Source of the DNA: CAYZJB01 sp964478735
Lineage (GTDB): Bacteria > CLD3 > SB21
Direction of reading: 5' to 3'
Assembly (NCBI GenBank): GCA_964478735.1
Contig: CAYZJB010000007.1
Span: 1 to 64,000, forward strand
DNA length: 64,000 nucleotides
Position 1 is the first letter of the stretch; the number at the start of each line of letters is the position of its first letter. A program made the position numbers and the translations under genes. Below, piece after piece: positions 1 to 10,200 of the stretch. The notes below the pieces were generated by a model. That model was not told where the DNA came from, did not search any database, and saw only the letters and a program-made list of their open reading frames with translations.

Positions 1-54
1 CGTGAAGGCGGACGGACCGTCGGCGCCGGTGTGGTCACCAAGATTCTGAAGTAA
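1..54 (+). CDS. tuf: Elongation factor Tu, C-terminal fragment
   Basis: Only the last 17 codons and the TAA stop are inside the window; the gene begins off the left edge. The visible end REGGRTVGAGVVTKIL plus Lys is the highly conserved C-terminus of EF-Tu domain 3. EF-Tu is the GTPase that delivers aminoacyl-tRNA to the ribosome. Its place just before tRNA-Trp, secE and nusG is the standard bacterial order tuf-trnW-secE-nusG-rplKAJL-rpoBC, which supports the call despite the short length. Confidence 0.93.
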   Translation, partial: REGGRTVGAGVVTKILK

Positions 55-63
55 TTCGGCGTT

Positions 64-136
<73 letters not shown>

Positions 137-159
137 CAAAAAAACAGTGAAAGTGGAAT

Positions 160-342
160 ATGCGTAAAGTAGTTGAATTCTTAAGCAGCGTTCGGACAGA
201 AATGAAAAAAGTCTCGTGGCCGACACGGGAAGAACTCCTGGGTTCCACCGGGGTCGTGATGGTCGTCTGGATCCTCCTCTCGTTGTATATTTTTGCCTCG
301 GACAACGTTCTTCAGTACGTCGTCAAACAATTTTTGCTTTGA
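160..342 (+). CDS. secE: Preprotein translocase subunit SecE
   Basis: This 60-residue protein is the short, single-membrane-span form of SecE found in most bacteria. It clamps SecY within the SecYEG protein-export channel of the inner membrane. The cytoplasmic amphipathic helix carries the family signature EMKKVSWPTREEL (about residues 14-26), followed by one transmembrane helix (about 31-50, VVMVVWILLSLYIFA). It sits between tRNA-Trp and nusG, 11 bp before the nusG start, the normal location of this gene. Confidence 0.96.
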   Translation: MRKVVEFLSSVRTEMKKVSWPTREELLGSTGVVMVVWILLSLYIFASDNVLQYVVKQFLL

Positions 343-353
343 GGTGAACTGAA

Positions 354-968
354 GTGAAAGAAGACACAATGGAAGAACAGCCGGATAATATAACCGAGCC
401 TCAGGAAGAAGCGATTGACGATCGACCTCGACCCGAAAACACCCGATGGTATACACTAAGAGTGTACTCGGGTCAGGAAGCCAAGATCAAGGCGCATATT
501 TTGAGTGAACTGGAGATCGCCGGGCATGCGGACAAAGTGTTTCGGATTTTGATTCCGTCGGAGACCGTTATCGAGATGAAAAACGGAAAGAAAAAGGAAA
601 AAACCCGATCCTTCCTTCCGGGCTACATGGTAGTCGAAATGGTGGAAGATAAACGGGTTATGCACGTTATCCAGAACACTCCCGGCGTAGTTAGTTTTGT
701 AGGACCGAAAAATATGCCCCAGGCGCTACGACCCGACGAAGTCGACCGGATGCTGGGTCGTATGCGGGAAAAGAAGGATATCGAAGTTTACAGCATACCG
801 TTCAAAGTCGGTGATCACGTGCGTATCATCGACGGACCATTCACCGATTTTACCGGTTTTATAGATGAAATCAATTACGAAAAAAACAAACTCAAAGTGA
901 TGGTCAGCATCTTTGGTCGATCAACACCGGTTGAGCTTGACTTCTTGCAAGTAAAACTTGAACAATAA
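354..968 (+). CDS. nusG: Transcription termination/antitermination factor NusG
   Basis: This 204-residue protein has an acidic N-terminal extension of about 30 residues, an NGN domain starting at RWYTLRVYSGQEAK (about residue 31) that binds the RNA polymerase clamp, and a C-terminal KOW domain (VGDHVRIIDGPF, about residues 149-160) that contacts Rho or ribosomal protein S10. I chose the GTG start at 354 because GAGGTGA lies 7 bp upstream; an ATG at 369 (Met6) is a possible alternative. NusG couples transcription with translation and Rho termination. Confidence 0.97.
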   Translation: MKEDTMEEQPDNITEPQEEAIDDRPRPENTRWYTLRVYSGQEAKIKAHILSELEIAGHADKVFRILIPSETVIEMKNGKKKEKTRSFLPGYMVVEMVEDKRVMHVIQNTPGVVSFVGPKNMPQALRPDEVDRMLGRMREKKDIEVYSIPFKVGDHVRIIDGPFTDFTGFIDEINYEKNKLKVMVSIFGRSTPVELDFLQVKLEQ

Positions 969-1023
969 TGGATAAATTATTTTATAAAATAACTTATAAT
1001 TTCAACTTTCAAGGGAATCTTCA

Positions 1024-1446
1024 ATGAAAAAGGTAGTTGCCCAGGTAAAGTTGCAAATTCCAGCGGGAAGTGCGAATCCGCAGCCGCCCGTAGGACCCGC
1101 GTTGGGCCAGCACGGTGTCAATATCATGGAGTTTTGCAAGGCTTTCAACGCCAAGACGCAGGACAAAAAGGGGTTGATTATTCCGGTCATCATTACGGTT
1201 TACTCTGATCGGTCGTTTACATTCATCACCAAAACGCCCCCCGCTGCTATTCTGTTAAAGAAAGCGATTGGAATCGAATCCGGTTCCGCTATGCCCAATC
1301 GGAACAAGGTCGGTAAAGTGACGCGTAAGCAGATCAAGGAAATTGCCGAATTGAAAATGCCCGACTTAAACGCCAAGAACCTGGAGGGTGCGATGAGCAT
1401 GATCGAGGGCACGGCAAAGAGTTTGGGTCTCGAAGTAATCGATTAG
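1024..1446 (+). CDS. rplK: 50S ribosomal protein L11
   Basis: The 140-residue product matches L11 over its whole length. It has the N-terminal MKKVVAQVKLQIPAGSANP segment, the proline-rich stretch PQPPVGPALGQHGVNIMEFC and the C-terminal rRNA-binding domain with KVTRKQIKEIAELKMPDLNA. L11 binds the GTPase-associated centre of 23S rRNA and is needed for stringent-factor activation. An AAGGGAAT ribosome binding site precedes the ATG. It is followed by rplA in a conserved operon. Confidence 0.97.
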   Translation: MKKVVAQVKLQIPAGSANPQPPVGPALGQHGVNIMEFCKAFNAKTQDKKGLIIPVIITVYSDRSFTFITKTPPAAILLKKAIGIESGSAMPNRNKVGKVTRKQIKEIAELKMPDLNAKNLEGAMSMIEGTAKSLGLEVID

Positions 1447-1454
1447 TTATTACC

Positions 1455-1481
1455 AATACCACCCCGGGTGGGAGAACGATG
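1455..1481 (+). promoter_or_regulatory. Probable ribosomal protein L1 binding site on mRNA (rRNA mimic)
   Basis: The rplK-rplA spacer contains AATACCACCC (1455-1464) directly followed by GGGTGGGAG (1466-1474) and then AACGATG. As I recall, the L1 binding site of 23S rRNA (helices 76-78) has GGUGGGAG on one strand and AAUACCACCC on the other, so the mRNA appears to carry both halves in permuted order, able to form a short hairpin. L1 is known in several bacteria to repress its own L11-L1 operon by binding such a mimic. The location 41 bp before the rplA start fits autoregulation. No covariance model was run. Confidence 0.45.
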
Positions 1482-1514
1482 CGCGAAAGCGCGGAATTCG
1501 CTAAAGGAGTTCAA

Positions 1515-2213
1515 ATGAAATCACACAGCAAACGATTTAAACAAATCGATCAAAAGGTCGATCGAAAACGGGATTATTCGATCGCTGACACCTTCAAACT
1601 CGTGAAGGAAACAGCGACAGCGAAGTTCAACGAAACCGTCGACGTGGCGATCAATCTCGGCGTCGACCCGAAACATGCCGATCAGGCCATTCGAGGGACC
1701 GTCCTGTTACCGCACGGAAACGGCCGAAGCGTTCGCGTTCTGGTTATTACCAAAACCAAGGACAAAGAGGCCCGTGAAGCCGGAGCGGACCATGTCGGTT
1801 TTGAGGATTACCTTCAAAAGATCAAAGACGGATGGACCGACGTTGACGTTATCGTCGCGACGCCGGAGGCCATGGTGGAACTGGGCAAACTTGGAAAAAT
1901 TCTCGGTCCCAAAGGGCTCATGCCGAACCCAAAGAGCGGTACCGTGACTACCGATGTTGCGAAAGCGATCAATGAAGTAAAGGCCGGTCGTGTGGAATTT
2001 CGTGTCGACAAGCAGGGTACGGTGCACGTCGGCATCGGAAAGACCGCGTTTGACGCTGGAAAACTTGAAGAAAATTTCAAGGCGCTGATGACCACGATTC
2101 TTCGCATGCGTCCGTCGACGGTCAAGGGACATTATCTGAAGAGTGTCTTCGTTTCCACAACGATGGGACCGGGCATTCGCGTCAACAGTTCCGAAGTCGG
2201 CTCGCTCGTTTAA
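1515..2213 (+). CDS. rplA: 50S ribosomal protein L1
   Basis: L1 forms the mobile stalk at the ribosomal E site and helps release deacylated tRNA. The 232-residue protein has the usual length and motifs, including VDVAINLGVDPKHADQ, the segment LGPKGLMPNPKSGTVT and the C-terminal GHYLKSVFVSTTMGPGI. The reading frame is open further upstream, but I start at the ATG at 1515 because AAAGGAG lies 6 bp before it and the family begins with a basic MKSHSKR-like segment. A likely L1 operator lies upstream. Confidence 0.97.
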   Translation: MKSHSKRFKQIDQKVDRKRDYSIADTFKLVKETATAKFNETVDVAINLGVDPKHADQAIRGTVLLPHGNGRSVRVLVITKTKDKEAREAGADHVGFEDYLQKIKDGWTDVDVIVATPEAMVELGKLGKILGPKGLMPNPKSGTVTTDVAKAINEVKAGRVEFRVDKQGTVHVGIGKTAFDAGKLEENFKALMTTILRMRPSTVKGHYLKSVFVSTTMGPGIRVNSSEVGSLV

Positions 2214-2241
2214 CAAAGAAAAATCGGTTAAGGATCATACC

Positions 2242-2769
2242 ATGAAAAAAGAATCGAAAAATCAGATCATCGACGAGCTGACTGAAAAATTCAAATCGGC
2301 CAGCAGTCTGTATCTGACGGACTACACGGGAATGAACGTCCAGAAGATGGAAAGTCTCCGGATGAAATTTCGTGCCAGCAACAGCGAATTTAAGATTGTA
2401 AAAAACACTCTGGCCAAACTCGCACTCAACAAAGCGGGGATGGACGGGTCGTTGACGCCGTTTCTGGAAGGTCCGACGGCGATTGCGTTTGGGTTCGACG
2501 ACGCCATTGCACCGGCGAAAACGCTGGCTGAGTTTTTGAAGGATAAAGAAAACGATTGCCTCAAGGTCAAAGTCTGTTTGATCGAAAAGCAGGTCTTTGA
2601 GGGTGCGCGTCTCGTTGACATCTCTAAAATGCCGACGAAAAAAGATCAGCTGGCCCAATTGGTCGGTCTACTGAACTCGCCGTTGCAGAACCTTGTCATG
2701 CTCCTGAATTCTCCCATGCAAAACCTGGTGGGCATTCTGGAGTCCTTGAAGCAAAAGAAAGCGGCATAA
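2242..2769 (+). CDS. rplJ: 50S ribosomal protein L10
   Basis: L10 anchors the L7/L12 dimers to the 50S stalk. The 175-residue frame starting at 2242 shows family features: QIIDELTEKFKSASSLYLTDYTGM at the N-terminus, the rRNA-binding portion with IVKNTLAKLAL, and a C-terminal helix with repeated LLNSP(L/M)QNL segments that holds L12 dimers. The frame is open upstream into rplA, but MKKESKNQ after TAAGGATCAT is the natural start. The repeated LLNSP.QNL.MLLNSP.QNL sequence is a small internal duplication. Confidence 0.95.
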   Translation: MKKESKNQIIDELTEKFKSASSLYLTDYTGMNVQKMESLRMKFRASNSEFKIVKNTLAKLALNKAGMDGSLTPFLEGPTAIAFGFDDAIAPAKTLAEFLKDKENDCLKVKVCLIEKQVFEGARLVDISKMPTKKDQLAQLVGLLNSPLQNLVMLLNSPMQNLVGILESLKQKKAA

Positions 2770-2866
2770 GTCACCTTATTTACCATCAACATAAACCCGC
2801 TGTCGTCTTAATTCGTCAATCGGCACGTCCGGTTGACCGGCGACGGCAAACAAGGAGTATCCGAAC

Positions 2867-3256
2867 ATGGCAGCATCACGTGAAGATGTGCTGGAGTACC
2901 TCGCGAGCGCAAATATGATCGAAATCGGGGAACTCGTCAAAGAAATCAAGAGCCGTTTTGGCGTCGAAATCGCGGCCCCGGTTGCCGTTGCAGCGGTAGC
3001 GGGTGCAGGACCTGCCGGCGGCGGCGCGGCGGCGGCGGAAGAAAAAACGGAATTTACCGTCAAGCTGACCAACGCCGGCGACAAAAAAATCCAGGTGATC
3101 AAAGTACTACGCGAAATCACCAACCTCGGTCTCAAGGAAGCCAAAGATGCCGTCGACGCGACCCCGTCGGTCGTGAAGGAAGGCGTCTCGAAAGATGAGG
3201 CGGAGAAGATCAAAGCGAAGTTTGCAGAAGTCGGGGCCACGGTCGAAATCGCGTAA
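2867..3256 (+). CDS. rplL: 50S ribosomal protein L7/L12
   Basis: This 129-residue acidic protein is the multi-copy stalk protein that recruits translation factors. It has an N-terminal dimerisation domain (about 1-35), an alanine/glycine-rich flexible hinge (about 38-62) and the C-terminal factor-binding domain with KIQVIKVLREITNLGLKEAK. The ATG follows AAGGAG with good spacing. A 97-bp spacer separates it from rplJ. Its high expression relative to rpoBC is probably set by the hairpin downstream. Confidence 0.97.
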   Translation: MAASREDVLEYLASANMIEIGELVKEIKSRFGVEIAAPVAVAAVAGAGPAGGGAAAAEEKTEFTVKLTNAGDKKIQVIKVLREITNLGLKEAKDAVDATPSVVKEGVSKDEAEKIKAKFAEVGATVEIA

Positions 3257-3298
3257 ACCGTCCGACGTTTTGTTCTTTTAAAATCGAACGTATGATGT

Positions 3299-3323
3299 AA
3301 GGCGGTTCTATCGGAGCCGCCTT
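3299..3323 (+). terminator. Hairpin between rplL and rpoB (attenuator or RNA processing site)
   Basis: AAGGCGGTTC and GGAGCCGCCTT form about a 10-bp stem with GU pairs and a small loop. It is not followed by a T run, so it is not a full intrinsic terminator. In other bacteria a partial terminator or RNase III site at this exact place lowers rpoBC expression relative to the stalk protein genes; the same role here is inferred from position. Confidence 0.4.
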
Positions 3324-3432
3324 CCCTCTAGAAAATCCAGGCGAGAATATGGATTTTTGAACTCGGGAGTGCAGAAGCCCATGCATTCCATTTCTTGATC
3401 AACCGTAACCTTACACTAACTCAGAGGTTCCC

Positions 3433-6400
3433 TTGAGTAACGAGCTTCGAACCATCGAACGTGTATCGTTCGCAAGAAATCCGAGCGCCATTGACTTGCC
3501 GGATATGCTCGAAATCCAGATTGATTCCTACCGTGAATTCCTGCAGGAAGACACGCATCCCGACAAGCGGACCAACACGGGACTTCAGGCCGTGTTTGTC
3601 AGCTCTTTTCCGGTCGAAGATGCGAAAGATCTTTTTAAACTCGATTTTGTAAAATACTACGTCGACCGTCCGAAATATGACGTTCGGGAGTGCCAGGAAC
3701 GCGGCGTTACGTTTTCCGTTCCGCTGAAGGCCACGCTGCGGCTCAGCAGCAAAAAGTCGGCGGACGACAAACACCCGGAAATCATCGAACAGGACGTCTA
3801 CCTCGGTAACCTGCCGTACATTACCGACAAAGGAACGTTTGTCATCAACGGCGCCGAACGCGTGATCGTCAGTCAGCTGCATCGGTCACCCGGCGTCTTT
3901 TTCGACGAATCGCTGCATCCCAATGGTACGCGCATGTTCTCCGCGCGCGTCATTCCTTTCCGCGGGTCATGGATCGAATTTACGACCGACATTAACGATG
4001 TCATGTACGTCTATATCGACCGGAAGAAAAAATTTCCCGTTACAACCTTCCTGCGTGCCCTTGGTTATTCCTCCGACCGCGATATGTTGAAACTTTTCGG
4101 CGTGATCGATGAGGTTGAAATCGGACGGGTATCGGCCGATTCGATTTTGGGTCGTCGGCTGGCGTTGGAAATCGTGAACGAAGAGACCGGAGAAATTCTG
4201 GCCGACAAGGACGCTATGGTCGATGCCGATATGATCCTGAAGCTGAAGAAGGCAAAAGTCAAGCATATCGATCTTGTCAAGACCGAAGAAGAAATCCCGG
4301 AAGTCATCGCCAATACGATCCGCAAAGACATTACGAAAAGTGAACAGGAAGCCCTCGAGCAGATCTACCGTCAACTTCGTTCCGGTGATGCGCCGGACCT
4401 CGATACCGCGCGGGCGCTGTTGGAACGTCAGTTTTTCAATTCCAAGCGCTACGACCTCGGTGACGTCGGACGTAACCGGATCAACAAAAAGCTGGGCCTG
4501 AGCATTTCCGAATCGGTAACCGTTCTGACCAAGGACGACATCATCGCGATCATCAAGGCGCTGATCGATCTCCGTAACGGCGTTCGGGCTACCGACGATA
4601 TCGACCACCTGGGGAATCGACGCGTCAAAACGGTAGGGGAACAGCTGGCCTCGCAATTCAGTGTCGCGCTCTCACGTATGACGCGGACGATCCGTGAAAG
4701 GATGAACCTGCGTGACAATGAAAACCTGACACCGCAGGATTTGGTCAACGCCCGAACGATCTCAAGTGTAATCAATACGTTTTTTGGCACCAGTCAATTG
4801 TCCCAGTTCATGGATCAGACCAATCCGCTGGCCGAACTGACCCACAAGCGGCGTCTGTCGGCTCTCGGACCCGGCGGACTGACGAGGGAGCGGGCGGGAT
4901 TCGAAGTTCGTGACGTTCACTATACGCACTACGGCCGCCTCTGTCCGGTGGAAACGCCGGAAGGTCCAAACATCGGTTTGATCTCCTCGTTGTGTCTGTA
5001 TGCGAGGATCAACCGTTACGGTTTCATTGAAACACCGTATCGAAAGGTCGTCAAAGGCAAGGTCGTTGAAAATAATATTGAGTTTCTGACGGCAAGCGAT
5101 GAGGACAACCGCACGATCGGACAGGCCAACGAGCCCGTCGACAAAAAAGGTCACTTTGTCAACGAATTCGTCAAAGCACGAAACAAAGGTGATTTCCCCG
5201 TTGTGTCGCCGGATGAAGTCGACTACATGGACGTGTCGCCGGCACAAATTGTCAGTCCGGCCGCGGCGCTGATCCCGTTCCTCGAACATGACGACGCCAA
5301 TCGCGCGCTCATGGGATCGAACATGCAACGCCAGGCGGTTCCTCTGCTCGTACCGGAAGCGCCCATCGTGGGTACCGGCCTCGAACGGACCGTTGCTGTC
5401 GATTCGCGAGCCGTGATTATTTCGGAAATAGACGGAGTTGTCGAAGATGTTTCGGCGACGGAGATCACGATTCGCAAAAAAGGAAACACCCGCAAGAGTC
5501 GCGGCGAGGTGTCGGACACCGTAACGTATCGTCTTTTAAAGTTCTTCCGAACCAACCAGGATACTTGTATCAACCAGCGTCCGATCGTACGGATCGGGGA
5601 CGACGTGAAGGCCGGCCAAATCATTGCCGACGGATGCGGCACGGACCGGGGAGATCTCGCGCTTGGCCGTAACGTACTGGCGGCGTTCATGCCCTGGCGC
5701 GGTTATAATTTCGAAGATGCGATCATCCTGAGTGAACGTCTGGTCAAAAAAGATATGTTCACCTCTATCCACATCGAAGAATTCGAAATCCAGGTCCGCG
5801 ATACGAAACGCGGAGAAGAGGAACTGACACGGGAAATTCCCAACGTCAGCGAAGAAGCAACCAAAGACCTCGATGAGAATGGGATCATTCGTGTCGGCGC
5901 CGAAGTGCACGCCGGCGATATCCTCGTCGGAAAAGTAACGCCCAAAGGCGAGACGGACCCGACGCCGGAAGAAAAACTCCTGAAGGCCATTTTCGGCGAT
6001 AAGGCCGGAGACGTCAAAGACGCCTCGTTGAAAGCGCCTCCGGGCATGAAGGGCATCGTGATTTCGACGAAACTGTTCAGCCGAAAGAAAAAGGACTCGG
6101 AATCGAAACGCGAAGATAAGAAAAAACTCGAAGAACTTGAGAGTGAGAACAAAAAACAGATCCGCAAACTCAAGACCACGCTGCGCGAAGAACTGACCAA
6201 ACTTCTCGTCGGTAAAACGTCGGCCGGCGTGCTGTATACGGACGGTTCTGAGTTTGTCAAGCGAAACCGAAAGTTTGCCGAAGACCACTTCAAGAACCTC
6301 GATCCGTCGGAAATCAACCTGCATGAGAGCAAGTGGACCGACGACGAAGAAACCAACGACATGGCGAACTTCCTCTTCGACAACTACGAAAGGAATCTCG

Positions 6401-7194
6401 AAGAGGTGGAAACGGAGTACAATTCCGAAAAATACAAGCTCCAGGTCGGGGATGAACTGCCGCCCGGCATCGTTCAGTTGGCCAAAGTCCAGGTTGCCAA
6501 GAAACGGAAAATTTCCGTTGGCGACAAGATGGCCGGCCGTCACGGAAACAAGGGCGTCGTGGCAAAGATCGTTCCGGAAGTCGATATGCCGTTTCTCAGC
6601 GACGGAACGCCGGTTGAGATCGTCCTTAATCCACTCGGCGTGCCGAGCCGCATGAACCTCGGACAGTTGTTTGAAACGTCCCTGGCTTGGGCCGGTCGAC
6701 GACTGGGTAAGCATTATGCGACACCGGTATTCGACGGCGCAAAGATCGAGGACGTAAAGAACGAACTGGTCGCGGCCGGTTTGCCGGCGCACGGCAAGGT
6801 CAGTCTCACGGACGGACGGACAGGTGAGCCATTCGATCAAGACGTTATGGTTGGCTACATGTACATGATGAAACTCAACCATCTGGTCGACGACAAGATT
6901 CACGCACGGTCCATCGGTCCGTATTCACTGATCACGCAACAGCCATTGGGCGGTAAGGCGCAGTTCGGCGGTCAACGGTTCGGTGAAATGGAAGTGTGGG
7001 CGCTTGAGGCGTACGGCGCCGCGTACACGCTCCAGGAAATCCTGACGTACAAATCGGATGACGTATCCGGCCGCGCGAAGGTTTACGAGGCAATCGTCAA
7101 AGGTGACAATCTGCCCGAAGCCGGCATTCCCGAATCGTTCAACGTTTTGGTTCGTGAGTTACAGGGTCTGGGCCTGGAGGTCAAGATCGAGTAG
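3433..7194 (+). CDS. rpoB: DNA-directed RNA polymerase beta subunit
   Basis: The 1253-residue protein is the full catalytic-core beta subunit. Recognisable pieces include the N-terminal SNELRTIERVSFARNPS, the rifampicin-region segment SQLSQFMDQTNPLAELTHKR, the RLCPVETPEGPNIGLI motif, and the highly conserved KRKISVGDKMAGRHGNKGVV lysine-rich site. A charged, lysine/glutamate-rich coiled insertion (KKKDSESKREDKKKLEEL, about residue 890) occurs in the region where FCB bacteria carry an insertion. The start is TTG at 3433, preceded by AGAGGT. A 176-bp spacer with a hairpin separates it from rplL. Confidence 0.98.
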   Translation: MSNELRTIERVSFARNPSAIDLPDMLEIQIDSYREFLQEDTHPDKRTNTGLQAVFVSSFPVEDAKDLFKLDFVKYYVDRPKYDVRECQERGVTFSVPLKATLRLSSKKSADDKHPEIIEQDVYLGNLPYITDKGTFVINGAERVIVSQLHRSPGVFFDESLHPNGTRMFSARVIPFRGSWIEFTTDINDVMYVYIDRKKKFPVTTFLRALGYSSDRDMLKLFGVIDEVEIGRVSADSILGRRLALEIVNEETGEILADKDAMVDADMILKLKKAKVKHIDLVKTEEEIPEVIANTIRKDITKSEQEALEQIYRQLRSGDAPDLDTARALLERQFFNSKRYDLGDVGRNRINKKLGLSISESVTVLTKDDIIAIIKALIDLRNGVRATDDIDHLGNRRVKTVGEQLASQFSVALSRMTRTIRERMNLRDNENLTPQDLVNARTISSVINTFFGTSQLSQFMDQTNPLAELTHKRRLSALGPGGLTRERAGFEVRDVHYTHYGRLCPVETPEGPNIGLISSLCLYARINRYGFIETPYRKVVKGKVVENNIEFLTASDEDNRTIGQANEPVDKKGHFVNEFVKARNKGDFPVVSPDEVDYMDVSPAQIVSPAAALIPFLEHDDANRALMGSNMQRQAVPLLVPEAPIVGTGLERTVAVDSRAVIISEIDGVVEDVSATEITIRKKGNTRKSRGEVSDTVTYRLLKFFRTNQDTCINQRPIVRIGDDVKAGQIIADGCGTDRGDLALGRNVLAAFMPWRGYNFEDAIILSERLVKKDMFTSIHIEEFEIQVRDTKRGEEELTREIPNVSEEATKDLDENGIIRVGAEVHAGDILVGKVTPKGETDPTPEEKLLKAIFGDKAGDVKDASLKAPPGMKGIVISTKLFSRKKKDSESKREDKKKLEELESENKKQIRKLKTTLREELTKLLVGKTSAGVLYTDGSEFVKRNRKFAEDHFKNLDPSEINLHESKWTDDEETNDMANFLFDNYERNLEEVETEYNSEKYKLQVGDELPPGIVQLAKVQVAKKRKISVGDKMAGRHGNKGVVAKIVPEVDMPFLSDGTPVEIVLNPLGVPSRMNLGQLFETSLAWAGRRLGKHYATPVFDGAKIEDVKNELVAAGLPAHGKVSLTDGRTGEPFDQDVMVGYMYMMKLNHLVDDKIHARSIGPYSLITQQPLGGKAQFGGQRFGEMEVWALEAYGAAYTLQEILTYKSDDVSGRAKVYEAIVKGDNLPEAGIPESFNVLVRELQGLGLEVKIE

Positions 7195-7248
7195 GCGGAC
7201 GACGCTAACGTCAAATCAACGAAATTTATCCTCATCAGGAGGTTTAAC

Positions 7249-10200
7249 GTGTCTTATTTATCGAATACCAGCCTGGCAAGGCAGTTTTCAAACATTACGA
7301 TCGGAATTGCATCGCCCGACTCGATCCTCAGCCGTTCCTACGGAGAGGTGACGAAGGCGGAGACGATCAATTACCGGAGTTTTAAGCCCGAAAAAGACGG
7401 TCTTTTCTGTGAGAAGATCTTCGGTCCGGTCAAGGATTGGGAGTGTCACTGCGGAAAATACAAACGGATCCGTTACAAAGGTATCATCTGCGACCGTTGC
7501 GGCGTCGAAGTTACGCTGAAAGCCGTACGTCGCGAACGCATGGGCCATATCACCTTAGCGGTTCCCGTTGTACACATCTGGTTCTTTCGCTCGCTGCCAT
7601 CGAAAATCGGCAGTTTGCTCGGCATGAGCATCAAGCAGCTTGAGAAAATTATTTACTACGAAAACTACGTCGTTGTCCAGCCGGGACGCAGTGGCCTCAA
7701 GTACAAAGATATCATTCCGGAAGAGGAATTGTATCGAATCAAAGAAGAACTCGGTCCGGACAACGACGCGCTGCCGAACACGGATCCGAATAAATTTATT
7801 GCCTTGATCGGAGGCGAAGCAGTCAAAGAGCTGCTGAAGCGTTGCGACGTGGAACAGATGGCAATCGATGCACGTCGTATCCTCAAAGAGGGCAATACGT
7901 CGCAACAAAAGAGGACGGAGTACCTGAAGCTGCTTCGAGTGGCCGACGCGTTCCGTATCAAGGACGGCGACGTGTTCAACCAGCCGGAATGGATGGTTCT
8001 GGACGTCATTCCGGTCATTCCTCCCGAATTGCGTCCGTTGGTGCCGTTGGAAGGTGGACGTTTTGCGACGAGTGATCTGAACGATCTGTACCGCCGTGTC
8101 ATCATCCGAAACAATCGTTTGCGGAAATTGATCGAGATCAAAGCGCCGGAAGTCATTTTGCGTAATGAAAAACGAATGCTTCAGGAAGCCGTCGACTCGC
8201 TTTTTGACAATTCCCGTAAAACGGCGGCCGTACGAAGCGACAGCAATCGACCGCTTAAATCACTATCCGATATGCTCAAGGGCAAACAGGGCCGTTTCCG
8301 GCAAAACCTGCTTGGAAAACGCGTCGATTATTCCGGCCGATCCGTTATCGTCGTGGGGCCTGAACTTAAACTGCACGAGTGTGGCTTACCCAAGGAAATG
8401 GCGGTCGAGTTGTTCAAACCGTTCATCATTCGAAAACTGGTCGAAAAGGGCTATGTCAAGACGGTCAAGAGTGCAAAACGCATGGTCGATAAGCAGGGCC
8501 CCGAGGTTTGGGAAATCCTTGAGAAGATCGTCAGCGGTCATCCGGTGATGTTAAACCGTGCTCCGACGCTGCACCGTCTCGGTATTCAGGCGTTCCAACC
8601 GGTATTGATCGAAGGCCGGGCCTTGCAGATACATCCTCTCGTATGTGCTGCGTTCAATGCCGACTTCGACGGCGACCAGATGGCGGTGCACATTCCACTG
8701 TCGTACGAAGCGCAGATTGAGACGCGTATGCTCGTTCTGTCCAGCCATAATATCATTCAACCGTCCAGTGGTCGTCCCATCGCAATTCCTTCACAGGACA
8801 TGGTATTGGGTTGTTATTATCTGACGAAGATGCGTAACGGCGGAAAAGGGGAGGGGATGAAGTTCTCCTCGCCGTCCGAAGTGCGTATTGCTTACGATGC
8901 CGGCCAGGTGGGTCTCCATTCGAAGGTCAAGTTACGGTTGGAAGGTCCGGGCCATACCGAGAAAAAGCCTATTTTTAATTATATTGAAACCAGTGTCGGA
9001 CGAGTGTTATTCAATGAAATCGTTCCGAAGCAAATGGGTTATCTCAACGAACTTCTGACAAAGAAAAAGATCGAAGAAGTTGTTGCTCGGATTTATTCGG
9101 AACTCGGCAACCAGAAGACGGTCGAATTTCTGGATCGCTTGAAGCAGCTCGGGTTCGAATTCGCCACCAAGTCCGGCTCATCCATCGGCATCGAAGACGT
9201 CCTGTCGCCACCCAATAAGACGGAAGTTCTCAAATCCGCCAATCAGGAAGTGGAGAAAGTCCAGCGGACCTATCGGATGGGCTTGATGACGGACGGCGAA
9301 CGATACAATAAGATCATCGATATCTGGACTCATGCGTCGAACGACGTTGCGGCCGCGATGTATGACAACATCGCCCAAAGCAACAGCGGCTTCAACCCCG
9401 TGTTCATGATGATGGACAGCGGAGCGCGCGGCTCTCGAGACCAGATCAAACAGCTTGGCGGCATGCGCGGCCTCATGTCGAAACCGCAGAAGAGCATGAC
9501 CGGCCAGGTTGGAGAAATCATTGAGCATCCGATTACCGCCAGTTTCAAAGAGGGATTATCCGTGTGGGAGTACTTTATCTCGACCCACGGCGCCCGCAAA
9601 GGTCTGGCCGATACGGCACTCAAGACGGCCGACGCCGGTTATCTCACGCGCCGTCTGGTCGACGTGGCCCAGGACGTGATCATCACGGAAGAAGATTGTG
9701 GCACGATCCTCGGCGTCGCGACCAGTGCGATTAAGGAAGGCGAAGAAATTCGTGAGTCCCTGGGTGAACGTTGTCTGGGACGCGTCGCGGCAGAGGACGT
9801 TCTAGAGCCGGGAACGAACAAGGTCGTTATCGAAGCCGGTGTGCTTATCGACGAAGACACGGCGGAGATGTTGAACAACTCTGCCATCGAAGTCGTTTCG
9901 ATCCGCTCCGTGCTGACCTGCGAATCCAAGCGAGGCGTTTGTTCGAAGTGCTACGGCCGTAATCTGGCAACCGGAAAACTCGTCAACCGCGGTGAGGCGG
10001 TCGGAGTGATGGCCGCTCAGTCGATCGGCGAGCCAGGGACTCAGTTGACCCTCCGAACTTTCCACATCGGAGGTGTTGCGTCGCGTATCGGCGAGCAGCC
10101 TCAAGCGCTGGCAAAAGCCGATGGTAAAATCGTCTTCAGTCCCGGCATGCGTATCCTCGAAAGAAAATCCGATAAAGCGGTTATTTCATTAAGCCGAAGC

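Noticed and set aside
1479..1514. Upstream in-frame ATG of rplA adding 12 residues
   Set aside because: No ribosome binding site, and the family starts with the basic segment at 1515, which has AAAGGAG before it; the extra bases form the probable L1-binding hairpin.
5536..6903. 455-residue open frame antisense to rpoB
   Set aside because: A shadow frame caused by the codon pattern of rpoB; the plus-strand frame is unambiguously RpoB.
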